Assembly (NCBI GenBank): GCA_020073165.1
Contig: JAIQFP010000008.1
Coordinates: 186,001-250,000, forward strand
DNA: 64,000 nt
Direction: 5' to 3'
From: Terriglobia bacterium
GTDB taxonomy: Bacteria; Acidobacteriota; Terriglobia; Terriglobales; Acidobacteriaceae
Each line of letters opens with the position of its first letter. Positions within the stretch are counted from its first letter, which is position 1. The translations under genes were made by a program, and so were the position numbers. Below are positions 35,818 through 43,811 of this stretch, in pieces. A model generated the notes under the pieces. It did no database searches. It worked only from the letters and a program-made list of their open reading frames with translations, and was not told the DNA's origin.

Positions 35818-37938
35818 TTAAGGGGCGGCTTTGACCCCGCCATATTTCTCCAGCCACTTCAATTCCTCACGTACCTTGATCTTCGAGTGCCAGGGATTCT
35901 TGTCTAACTCATGTCCTTCCCCAGGGAAGATCAGCAGCGTGCTGGGCACGCCCAATTCGTGCAGGGCGCGATCCAGCAGATAGTCCTCCGCGACTGCGAC
36001 GCGGATGTCATCCCCGCCTGCCACCATGTGGGTTGGCGTTTTGACTTTGTTGATCTGGAAAATCGCAGCCTCGTCGTGATACCGCTGCTGGGCTTCCCAA
36101 GGGAGCCCGCCCAGGAAGTAGGCGTCGTCGAAGGTAGTATCGTCGTTGCCCCAGTTGGCGACGTTCTCCACCGCGCCCGCGCCGGTCACCGCCGCCTTGA
36201 AGCGTGTGGTCTGAGTGATGAGCCAGTTGGTCATGTAACCGCCGTAGCTATATCCGCCGATGGTCAGGCGGTCGGGGTCGGCAATGCCGTCTTTGACTAG
36301 CGCGTCCACCCCTTCCAGGATGTCCTTTCCCGGACGTGAGACGATCTGTGGCACGATGCCCGCCAGGAACTTGTCCCCATAGCCAGTAGAGCCGCGATAG
36401 TTGGGCTCAAACACCAGCCATCCCTGGGTCGCGGCCAGGCGATCCCACTGGTACCAGTCGGCTTCGAAGTGGTTGCCATCGGCATCATCGGGGCCGCCGT
36501 GGATAAACACGAACGTGGGCAGGTTCTTCGCCTCAAACTTTCCCGGCGGATACATCAACATTCCCTCCACCGCCGTCCCGTCATCGGCGGTCCAGCGGTA
36601 AGGCTTGCCTTGGGGCAGATCGCGCTCGGCGAATAGTTTGTTGAATGCAGTGATGGGCCGCGCCTGCTGCAACTTATCGAGGCTGTCGGCGACGTACACC
36701 TCAGTGGGTTTTTCGAGCGACGAGTAAACGAAAGCCAGACGGGCAGAGTGCGCCGAAGTCGTCATGCGTTCGTAGGTGCCCATCCACCCCGGCTGCTTCG
36801 AGAAAGACGCAGACGGTTTGGACTCGGAATACACTTGGACTTCCGTGCCCAGCCGGCCCGCCGTAACCACGCCGCCGTCTGGTGCGACAGCATACGCACC
36901 GACCAGCCCATTGAAATCGCTGGCCCAGCGCTGCACCTCACCGGTGTCAGCATCAATCCAGTAGAGGCGGGTCTGCGAATCCTTGTACTTCCCTTCCACC
37001 GACCCGTAGGTCATCTGGAAGAAAAGATGGCGGCTGTCATTCGCCCATTGCAGATGCTCTTCGACACCCTGGTTGTGCGTAAGCTGCCGCGGGGGCCGAT
37101 CCGGCGAAGCATTCGTCAGGTCAACAGAGTAGATCTCAAACTCCCCCACCTTCTCCTCGCGTTCAGAGATGGGTCCGCCGAGGAACCCGAGCTTGTGTCC
37201 ATCTGGCGACGCGACCAGTTGTCCAACCCTCCAGGGAGTACTGGCCAGCGGGTGCGAACCCGGTGTAGCGTCCGACGCGGTGTCTGAGTCATCAGAGGGC
37301 TTGGTGCCCGCGCTCGCTCGGCGGGCGATCGCAGCCTCCACCTCAATGCTGAAAATCATGTCCCCGCGTTCGGCAGCGCGGTACTGCTCGACATCCTTCC
37401 ATTCTTTCTTGTAGGCGTCCTTCTGGGCCTTGGTCCAGGGCGTACGCGTGGCGAAATAGAGGGAGCGCGAGTCCGGCGCCCAGGCGAAGGCGTGGACTTT
37501 CTCCTCTCCTTCGGTCACCGGAAATGCTTCCCCGCCCGAGACCGAGATCAGATAAAGCTGGGCAATCTCCTTGTCTTCGTCTTTGGAACCATCGTCTCCA
37601 GACTCAATCTTCCGCTCCGAGAGGAAGGCGATCCAGCGGCCGTCGGGAGACCACTGCGGGGCGCTGTCGTGACCCGTTTGGGTGAGCTGGGTGAGGCTCT
37701 CTCGCCCCGGACCGTTGTCACGGTAAAGCCAAAGATCATCACGGAAGATGTTCTTGTCCCAGTCGGCGCGGTCAGTACCGATGACGATGGCATGCCCATC
37801 GGGCGACAGCTTGACCGCAGTGAAGTCCACCGAGTTGAAGAACTCGTCCAGGGTTAGCTTGGGTTTGTCAGCAGCGTGGGCGCGAACGCAACTCAGCACT
37901 GCAAACAGGGTAAGGGCAACCAGCTTGTGGGTTCTCAT
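35818..37938 (-). CDS. Secreted S9-family prolyl oligopeptidase-type serine peptidase
   Basis: 706 residues. Signal peptide about 1-22 (LVALTLFAVLSCVRAHA/ADK). The N-terminal part (30-430) is a TolB/WD40-like beta-propeller (VKLSPDGHAIVIGTD, PQWSPDGRWIAFLSER, AWAPDSRSLYFATRT). The C-terminal alpha/beta hydrolase domain has the nucleophile Ser in GGYSYGGYMTNW, Asp in VAGGDDIRVAVAE and His in PGEGHEL, the order expected of dipeptidyl/oligopeptidases. It would cleave short peptides in the periplasm or outside the cell. Specificity not predictable. Stands alone; the lipoprotein gene lies 53 bp upstream-side on the same strand. Confidence 0.92.
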   Translation of the reverse strand: MRTHKLVALTLFAVLSCVRAHAADKPKLTLDEFFNSVDFTAVKLSPDGHAIVIGTDRADWDKNIFRDDLWLYRDNGPGRESLTQLTQTGHDSAPQWSPDGRWIAFLSERKIESGDDGSKDEDKEIAQLYLISVSGGEAFPVTEGEEKVHAFAWAPDSRSLYFATRTPWTKAQKDAYKKEWKDVEQYRAAERGDMIFSIEVEAAIARRASAGTKPSDDSDTASDATPGSHPLASTPWRVGQLVASPDGHKLGFLGGPISEREEKVGEFEIYSVDLTNASPDRPPRQLTHNQGVEEHLQWANDSRHLFFQMTYGSVEGKYKDSQTRLYWIDADTGEVQRWASDFNGLVGAYAVAPDGGVVTAGRLGTEVQVYSESKPSASFSKQPGWMGTYERMTTSAHSARLAFVYSSLEKPTEVYVADSLDKLQQARPITAFNKLFAERDLPQGKPYRWTADDGTAVEGMLMYPPGKFEAKNLPTFVFIHGGPDDADGNHFEADWYQWDRLAATQGWLVFEPNYRGSTGYGDKFLAGIVPQIVSRPGKDILEGVDALVKDGIADPDRLTIGGYSYGGYMTNWLITQTTRFKAAVTGAGAVENVANWGNDDTTFDDAYFLGGLPWEAQQRYHDEAAIFQINKVKTPTHMVAGGDDIRVAVAEDYLLDRALHELGVPSTLLIFPGEGHELDKNPWHSKIKVREELKWLEKYGGVKAAP

Positions 37939-37990
37939 AGAATTTGTAAGAAAATCAGATATGCTCCAGCACCGTTAACGGCGCAAAGCG

Positions 37991-38629
37991 CTACTGCGCC
38001 GGTTGCGAATTCTTCAACGCATCGTCCAGCCCCTGATTGGTCTTCGGCGCGCTGCCGCCTTCCACTACCCGCCAGCCATCATCGTAGTGCCTGAAGCCCA
38101 CCGTCGCGTTGTACTGCACTCCCTCGGTGTAAAGCGCCGCGCCGACTTCGTTAAGCGGTACCCACTTCCACACAAAGTCTACGTCGGCTACATCGCCATT
38201 CTTGCCGATCCCGGTCACCTTCACTATTTCTCTCCGGGCAACTGGCACGCTGAAGTTCTGTGCGGTGCGGGCATCGTTGGGAATCAAGTCGCGAAAGGCG
38301 TCGACACCCAGCGGGGTCAGCACCACCTCCCAGCAATCCGAAGGAGCAGCGTTCCGATTCCGGGGCACGTTATTCGGTCCGCCGGCAGCCGCGCACGGCG
38401 TGTTCGTGCCGGTGATCCAGCCGCGGCGTTGCAGCACCAGGTACTCGGGCGAGAAATAATCTTTATTGGAGATGACCCCCGTATGCAGCCAGAACTCCTG
38501 ATTGGCTTTGAAGATATCCGAACCCGCAATCAGGTCGGTGGCCAGCCGCCGGGTGAGGAAGTCGCGAGGCGAACACCCCGCCGCCACACACAAAAACGCC
38601 AGAACCAGGAGAATTTGCAGTTTCCGCAT
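37991..38629 (-). CDS. Predicted lipoprotein of unknown function
   Basis: 212 residues from ATG 38629; a longer in-frame reading to 38731 is rejected because the shorter start gives a clean lipoprotein signal. Lipobox LCVAAGC with Cys19. The mature part is soluble: FKANQEFWLHTGVISNKDYF, YLVLQRRGWITGTNT, CWEVVLTPLGVDAFRDL, VDFVWKWVPLNEVGAALY, VGFRHYDDGWRVVEGG. This resembles acidobacterial hypothetical lipoproteins but I cannot name a family. Same strand as the AmrS-type gene, 18 bp from its stop, so probably co-transcribed with it. Confidence 0.75.
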   Translation of the reverse strand: MRKLQILLVLAFLCVAAGCSPRDFLTRRLATDLIAGSDIFKANQEFWLHTGVISNKDYFSPEYLVLQRRGWITGTNTPCAAAGGPNNVPRNRNAAPSDCWEVVLTPLGVDAFRDLIPNDARTAQNFSVPVARREIVKVTGIGKNGDVADVDFVWKWVPLNEVGAALYTEGVQYNATVGFRHYDDGWRVVEGGSAPKTNQGLDDALKNSQPAQ

Positions 38630-38646
38630 GTATTTGGAACTTGCTG

Positions 38647-39771
38647 CTAGTTGAGGATTGTAACCAAACGCGACGCCCGGCGCGGCAAGAAAGGACGATC
38701 CGCGATCTGTCCCTCGAACTTCGCCGACCACCGGCCGGGGATCGGGGTCTTGCAGCCGGGGCAGGTTCCCTCGGCGGTCAGCCGGTAGCGCTCAATGAAA
38801 TAGCCATCCCGCTGGATCACCGTTTCGCCACAGTTGTGGCAGCGAGTGTTCTCCTGATCACCCACCCTGCCGGGTAGATTTCCGGCATAAATGTAGCGCA
38901 GGCCCGCCTTCTTGCCGATCTCCACCGCGCGCAGCAGGTCGGACGGCTGTGTGTTCTCGGGGTCATCCATCTTGTAGTCTTTGTGGAATGCCGTCACGTG
39001 CCAGGGGATGTCTACCGAGACTCCAGCGATGAAATCCGTGAGCCCGCGCAGTTCGTCGTCGGAATCGTTGAAGCCCGGAATCAGCAGGGTGACGATCTCC
39101 ACCCACAGCCCCATCTGATGGAGGCGGCGAATGGTGTCGAGAATCGGTGCGATACGCCCGCCTAGTTCGTGGTAGTGGCGGTCATCGAAACTCTTCAGAT
39201 CCACTTTGAAGAGATCAATCCACGGACGCAAGTATTCGAGCACTTGCGGCGTCCCGTTCCCGTTGGACACGAACCCGGTGACTAGACCCGCGGCCTTCGC
39301 TTCCTTAAAGATCGCTACCGCCCACTCGCTGGTAATGAGTGGCTCGTTGTAGGTGCTCACCAGGACCTTTGCGCCCTGGCGAAGAGCATCCTGCACCATG
39401 AGCTCGGGCGAAGCTCCCAGGGGCGGCGAAATCGCATTCGGGTCCCGCAAAGCTTGCGACGTAACCCAGTTCTGGCAGTAGGCACAGTGGAGGTCGCACC
39501 CCAGCATGCCGAAGCTGTAGGCCAACGCCCCGGGATAGGCGTGGAAGAAAGGCTTCTTTTCGATGGGATCGCACTGCACGCCGCCTACGTATCCCCAAGG
39601 CACGTACAAGGTCCCACCCTTGTTGTAACGAACTTTGCAGACACCGGGCTGACCTTCCGGGATGGGACAGCAGTGCCCGCATGCGAAGCAGCGCACCCGG
39701 TTGCGGTCGAGCTTCTCGTACAGTTCCCCCTCGCGGACACTCTCGTAAACGATGTCGCGAAGGGTAGCCAT
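38647..39771 (-). CDS. amrS: AmmeMemoRadiSam-type radical SAM protein (AmrS)
   Basis: 374 residues from ATG 39771, preceded by GAGAGAGG; the longer reading to 39864 is rejected. Radical SAM cluster Cys92-x3-Cys96-x2-Cys99 in GCDLHCAYCQNW. Additional N-terminal cysteines RCFACGHCCPI and C-terminal pairs RCHNCGE and TCPGCKTP may bind zinc or iron. NEPLITSEWAVAIF, FVSNGNGTP, LKSFDDRHYHELGG and IPWHVTAFHKDYKM are hallmark blocks of the family related to pyruvate-formate-lyase activase. The usual partners AmrA/AmrB (AMMECR1 and Memo) are not in the window. Biochemical role not established. Confidence 0.9.
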   Translation of the reverse strand: MATLRDIVYESVREGELYEKLDRNRVRCFACGHCCPIPEGQPGVCKVRYNKGGTLYVPWGYVGGVQCDPIEKKPFFHAYPGALAYSFGMLGCDLHCAYCQNWVTSQALRDPNAISPPLGASPELMVQDALRQGAKVLVSTYNEPLITSEWAVAIFKEAKAAGLVTGFVSNGNGTPQVLEYLRPWIDLFKVDLKSFDDRHYHELGGRIAPILDTIRRLHQMGLWVEIVTLLIPGFNDSDDELRGLTDFIAGVSVDIPWHVTAFHKDYKMDDPENTQPSDLLRAVEIGKKAGLRYIYAGNLPGRVGDQENTRCHNCGETVIQRDGYFIERYRLTAEGTCPGCKTPIPGRWSAKFEGQIADRPFLPRRASRLVTILN

Positions 39772-39826
39772 ATTTGACCTCTCTCTTATTTTAAACCTGA
39801 TGGGAAGCGGGGAGCCTCCCTGTATG

Positions 39827-39844
39827 GACGCAGCTTGCTGGGTC
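39827..39844. repeat. Dispersed 20-bp palindrome, degenerate copy
   Basis: GACGCAGCTTGCTGGGTC preceded by TGTATG; matches 9781-9800 apart from the end positions and one arm mismatch. Lies between the AmrS and PilZ-GAF genes. Confidence 0.5.
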
Positions 39845-39867
39845 TCCTGCCGGGGCCGCAACAAGGC

Positions 39868-41499
39868 TTATCGGATTCCGGGTGAAGGTTTGCCGGTGAC
39901 CTGGTGCTGCTTCAGCCACTCGTTGGCTTGCTGCTGCGCGGCAACGACCTGGGCGCGGCTCATGTGGGACACGAGGAGGGGAATCCGGTACTTGCTGGGT
40001 TCGTCTCCTCCGGCCTGCGCGAGGATCGACCAAAAATAAGCCTTGCCAAAATCCTGTGGGACACCGCGTCCGATCCCGTAGTAGGCGCCCAGCATGGCCT
40101 GGGCGTTGACGTGGCCCTGCTCGGCAGCACGGGCGAACCAGTTGACGGCTTCGGTGTAATCCTGCTTGACCTCCTCGCCGGTGGCATATCGAGCGCCGAT
40201 CGCAAATTGCGCCGCAGGGTCGCCCTGCATGGCCAATTTGCGCAGCCCCTCGAAATTGCTGACGTCCGCCACTGTGATCGGCGGCTTGGGAGCTGCCTGC
40301 GGCGCCGATCTGGCCGGGGCGCTGGGTAGTAGCTGCCCAGTCGTGTGCCTCACCAAGGGAGCAACCAGCCAGACCACAACCAGGAACAAAGTGAGGGCGA
40401 CCATGATGAGCAGGACCTTGCGAAACAGAGAGGAGGCAGGCCGATCGGAAGCGACCACCTCGCCGATGCCGGGAGCCTCCGGGGAAGCCTGGTCATCCAC
40501 CGGGCGCGGCAGCGCTTCACGTAACCGCTCCTGTGCCGCGCGGACGCGGGCCGCGCGATTCACCGCGGCAAGAATGGTCTCCGCCAGGCGTTGCAGGATC
40601 GTATCGTCATTGCGGCTAAAGGCATCGGCTTGTGGGGCAAATACCTCCAACAGGCCAATTACGACATCCCCAAGGCGAATCGGCACTGCGATCATCGAGC
40701 GGATGCCGAGCCCCCGGCAAGTCTCCCTATCCACACGCGGGTCGCTCTCCGCGTCCTCGCAACGAAGCAGCATTCCGCTGCGCACGCATTCCCCCGAGAA
40801 CCCAGAGCCCGTCTGCAGCCGTGCGCCCAGACCAGGAGCATCGCCCGCAGTCGCCCGGCAGATCATTTCACCACCCTCTGCCAGTGCGATCGCCGCGCCC
40901 GTCGCATGCGTGAAGCTTTGGGCTCGTTCCGCCACCAGTTGCAGGACGGTACTGAGGTTCGCACCGAGTGATTCCACTTCTCGCTTGACTGCCGCCAACC
41001 CGGCCAGAATCGATGTGTAGTCCGGAGGAACGGGAGGCTCAACTCCCTCCTTGACCACGGTGGGGCCCGCCTGTGGCTCTTCCCATTCCGTCTGCGCCGC
41101 AGCCTGATTCATGCAGGCGGCCATGGCATTCAGAAATAGCCATTCGTTAAGTTGGCGAAGGGGGTCTCCCCGCATCTGGGCAAGACTGACTCCGGCACGC
41201 CCCAGCCGATCAGCCCAAATCACCCGACCTGTGGTATGGATGTTGGTGTTGCTTTCGGAAAGATCCAGGCACAAGTTCAGCTCGCGCCCGGCTTGCAATG
41301 GCAAGGCCGTCTGCAGGCACATGCCTTCTTCGCTGATGTCCAGAATCTCGCTGAGGTCCGGCGTCACGCTGCCGGAACTGCCATCCAGGCGGGCGTAAGC
41401 GGGAGTATGGACCTTCATCCGCACGCGCCGGCGGCGCTCGCGCAGAGTGGGTGTCAACCCCTGGATGTCGCCGGCCGGCTTGGTTCCGAGGGGCTCCAT
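39868..41499 (-). CDS. PilZ - GAF - transmembrane - Sel1-repeat protein
   Basis: 543 residues. PilZ at about 21-125 (RRRRVR, and DISEEG at 54-59). GAF about 180-315 (AAIALAEGGEMICRATAG, FSGECVRSGMLLRCEDAESDPRV, RSMIAVPIRLGDVVIGLLEVFA), very similar to the GAF domain of the amidase fusion. One membrane helix at about 361-381 (VLLIMVALTLFLVVVWLVA), then two Sel1-like TPR repeats at about 425-495 (GDPAAQFAIGARYATGEEVKQDY, GHVNAQAMLGAYYGIGRGV) that should be periplasmic. So c-di-GMP and a small-ligand sensor are joined to a protein-binding repeat. Output unknown. 73 bp separate it from the next gene, a further GAF protein on the same strand. Confidence 0.9.
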   Translation of the reverse strand: MEPLGTKPAGDIQGLTPTLRERRRRVRMKVHTPAYARLDGSSGSVTPDLSEILDISEEGMCLQTALPLQAGRELNLCLDLSESNTNIHTTGRVIWADRLGRAGVSLAQMRGDPLRQLNEWLFLNAMAACMNQAAAQTEWEEPQAGPTVVKEGVEPPVPPDYTSILAGLAAVKREVESLGANLSTVLQLVAERAQSFTHATGAAIALAEGGEMICRATAGDAPGLGARLQTGSGFSGECVRSGMLLRCEDAESDPRVDRETCRGLGIRSMIAVPIRLGDVVIGLLEVFAPQADAFSRNDDTILQRLAETILAAVNRAARVRAAQERLREALPRPVDDQASPEAPGIGEVVASDRPASSLFRKVLLIMVALTLFLVVVWLVAPLVRHTTGQLLPSAPARSAPQAAPKPPITVADVSNFEGLRKLAMQGDPAAQFAIGARYATGEEVKQDYTEAVNWFARAAEQGHVNAQAMLGAYYGIGRGVPQDFGKAYFWSILAQAGGDEPSKYRIPLLVSHMSRAQVVAAQQQANEWLKQHQVTGKPSPGIR

Positions 41500-41572
41500 G
41501 AAGGACTCTGGTACATATTAACCCAGACTGGCAAGCGGGAAGTCACCCGGGTGGGACTCGGAAGGACGCCTG

Positions 41573-42406
41573 CTAGGCCGACTGCCGGTGCCCCACCGAC
41601 CGTATATTCGAGAGGCGGGAGATGGCCGCGACCATCATGCTGGACAGGAGCTGCATCGTCGCCACGTCCCGGTTGTCGAAGGCGTAAGGGGCCGCGGAAA
41701 GCACCTCGAATACCCCCAGGGTCCTGCGGAAGTGACGCAGGGGAGCTACCAGAATGGAACGGACCCCCAGGCGCCGGCAACTGGCCAGGTCGACGCGCGG
41801 GTTCCTTTCCGCGTCGTGACAGAGCACAACCTCTCCGGTACGCACGCATTCGGCAGAGATTCCGGAGTCCGTCTGCAGCCGCACCCCCAGGTCGGGCGCG
41901 GTACGGCCGGTGCGGGCGCGGCAGACGATCTCGTCTCCGTGGCGCAAAGCAATCGCTGAACCCGTGGCCCCGGTCAGGGCTTGCGCCCGCTCCGCAATCA
42001 CGCTGATCGCGGGCTCCAGGTCGAGTTCACCCGGATGAATCTCCCGCCCGGAACCCGAAACATGCGCCGGAGCATGCGAAGAGGACGCAGCCCGGGCATG
42101 GTGCCGGCTCGGTGCTAACGCCGCGAAGGAAGCAGGTACCCGGTGGTCACCGGCCTGTGAAGCAGCTGCCGGCACGGTCCGCAGCAGTTCCCGCACCAGC
42201 CGATCCAGTTCGGCGTCCTGAATCACATGCGCCGTCTGCTGGCCCCGCAACGATCCGCCCAGCACGCGCGACAAACTGAGCACCGCCTGGCTGCCGCAAG
42301 CCAGGCAATTCGGCATATTGTTCTCGCTGATCAGCTCGCACTCAACGCAAAACACCGCGGTCTGCAAGGATAGGAAGTTGATGTCCTGCAGTTTCATCCA
42401 ACCCAT
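41573..42406 (-). CDS. Zinc-ribbon - GAF protein
   Basis: 277 residues from ATG 42406 (GGAGGAAA upstream, spacing somewhat long); ATG 42397 or TTG 42442 are alternatives. Near the start (counting from TTG 42442) lie CVEC (32-35) and CLAC (46-49), a small zinc-ribbon. The middle is low-complexity Ser/Ala/His. GAF at about 145-280: TGSAIALRHGDEIVCRARTG, DSGISAECVRTGEVVLCHDAERNPRVD, RSILVAPLRHFRRTLGVFEV. It is the third member of the GAF family in the window, here without a membrane helix. Cytoplasmic. Same strand as the PilZ-GAF-Sel1 gene. Confidence 0.8.
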   Translation of the reverse strand: MGWMKLQDINFLSLQTAVFCVECELISENNMPNCLACGSQAVLSLSRVLGGSLRGQQTAHVIQDAELDRLVRELLRTVPAAASQAGDHRVPASFAALAPSRHHARAASSSHAPAHVSGSGREIHPGELDLEPAISVIAERAQALTGATGSAIALRHGDEIVCRARTGRTAPDLGVRLQTDSGISAECVRTGEVVLCHDAERNPRVDLASCRRLGVRSILVAPLRHFRRTLGVFEVLSAAPYAFDNRDVATMQLLSSMMVAAISRLSNIRSVGHRQSA

Positions 42407-42539
42407 CGAACCAGTTTCCTCCGGCCATTCGCGAATTAGCAAGGTAAACGGCGTGCGCGCAGGTAAGAAGTGACAGGACTGGTTCAGGCTGTGGATAAAG
42501 TCGCCAGCACCGGAGAACGTAGAAATCCCGCGGTTGCGA

Positions 42540-43688
42540 TCAGTGGTGATGCATGTTGGCGTAGGGCAACAGGTCCCATACCCGCCAGAATTCCAGCATT
42601 TCGCTCGGAGTGCCGAGTGACACTCGGATATACGAGTCCATTGCCGGAAAACGGCGTCCGATCAGAATGTTGTTTTTCCCAAAGTGCTGGATGACCTCCG
42701 CCGCCGGATGGTGGGTGTTGATCATCACAAAATTGGCGTGAGAATCGATCGGCTTGAGCATCCGCGCCATCGCCTGGTTGAAGAACTCCTGGCGCTCATC
42801 GGCGTTCCGCTTGACGAATTCCCGCACCGCCTGCTGGTCATCCAGGGCGGCGATGGCCGCCCGCACCACCATGCCGTTCACGTTATCCAGCGTGGCAAAG
42901 GCGCGTATCCGGCTCGCTACGGCAGGGGAAGCAATTCCGTATCCCAGGCGCAGCCCCGCCAATCCGTACACCTTGGAGAAGGTTCGCACCACGATGACGC
43001 GTTCGTCGTTGATGGGGTGATCGAGGAAAGACACATACCGCGACGATTCCCCCGCGTAGTGGTGGTAGGCCTCGTCAATCAGCACAAGAACGGTGGAGGG
43101 AAGCTGGCCGAGGAAATCCTCGATATCTTTCCTGGGGGTGATCGAAGCGGTTGGGTTATTGGGATTGCAGATGTAGACCAGACCGGTCGAACTGGCAGCA
43201 CGTCCACGCATGCCGTCGAGATCATGGGCGAATGACGCGGTCAGAGGCACAGCCGCGACTTCGGCTCCGACAGACCGAGTGTAGTATTCCAGGGCTTCAA
43301 AAGTCGGAGACGCCTGCACCAGCTTCTTACTCGTGCCCAGAAAGGCCTGCGCCGCCATGCGCAGGATCTCCGTGGAACCACAGCCCAGCACAACTTGTTC
43401 CGGCTTGACTCTATGGAGGCTCGCAACCCGGGTGGTCAACTCGTCATAGCGCATGTAGGGATAACGATTCGCAGAGGGCACGGCCGCGCGAATGGCTTCC
43501 ATGGTTCCTTTGGAGGGGCCATACACATTTTCGTTGCTGTTCAGACGAACCAGTCCGTCAGTGCCTCTCGGCCGGTCTGGCTCGAAGACCACCGCACTCG
43601 AAACGCCAGCCAGGGGCCATGGCACCGCTGCTCCTGCCGCTGTGCCCAGGCCTACGGTGCGAAGAAAACTTCTGCGCGAGATACGCAT
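42540..43688 (-). CDS. Tat-exported HisC-like aminotransferase (fold type I PLP enzyme)
   Basis: 382 residues. The N-terminus is a twin-arginine signal (SRRSFLRTVGLGTAAGAAV, residues 4-22), so the enzyme should be folded with PLP in the cytoplasm and then exported. The remainder matches histidinol-phosphate/aromatic aminotransferases: RLNSNENVYGPS, GCGSTEILRMAAQAFL, YICNPNNPTASI, LVLIDEAYHHY, and the PLP lysine Lys239 in RTFSKVYGLAGLRLGYG. Substrate unknown; histidine biosynthesis is unlikely in the periplasm. Same strand as the GAF protein, but 133 bp apart. Confidence 0.88.
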   Translation of the reverse strand: MRISRRSFLRTVGLGTAAGAAVPWPLAGVSSAVVFEPDRPRGTDGLVRLNSNENVYGPSKGTMEAIRAAVPSANRYPYMRYDELTTRVASLHRVKPEQVVLGCGSTEILRMAAQAFLGTSKKLVQASPTFEALEYYTRSVGAEVAAVPLTASFAHDLDGMRGRAASSTGLVYICNPNNPTASITPRKDIEDFLGQLPSTVLVLIDEAYHHYAGESSRYVSFLDHPINDERVIVVRTFSKVYGLAGLRLGYGIASPAVASRIRAFATLDNVNGMVVRAAIAALDDQQAVREFVKRNADERQEFFNQAMARMLKPIDSHANFVMINTHHPAAEVIQHFGKNNILIGRRFPAMDSYIRVSLGTPSEMLEFWRVWDLLPYANMHHH

Positions 43689-43750
43689 GCTCGTAGCAGC
43701 CCCTTATCGATTGCCGAACACGTGCCGGCGTTTACTTCGACGCAGGCAAA

Positions 43751-43782
43751 TCGGGCCATTCTCTCAGAATCGAATGGCCCGA
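43751..43782 (-). terminator. Hairpin after the copper-radical-oxidase-like gene
   Basis: TCGGGCCATTC / GAATGGCCCGA, perfect 11-bp stem with 10-nt loop, 30 bp downstream of the oxidase stop on the minus strand; followed there by TTTGCC. A weak T-tract. Confidence 0.5.
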
Positions 43783-43811
43783 TCCAGGTGGAAGATTGAC
43801 TTCAAAGGCGC

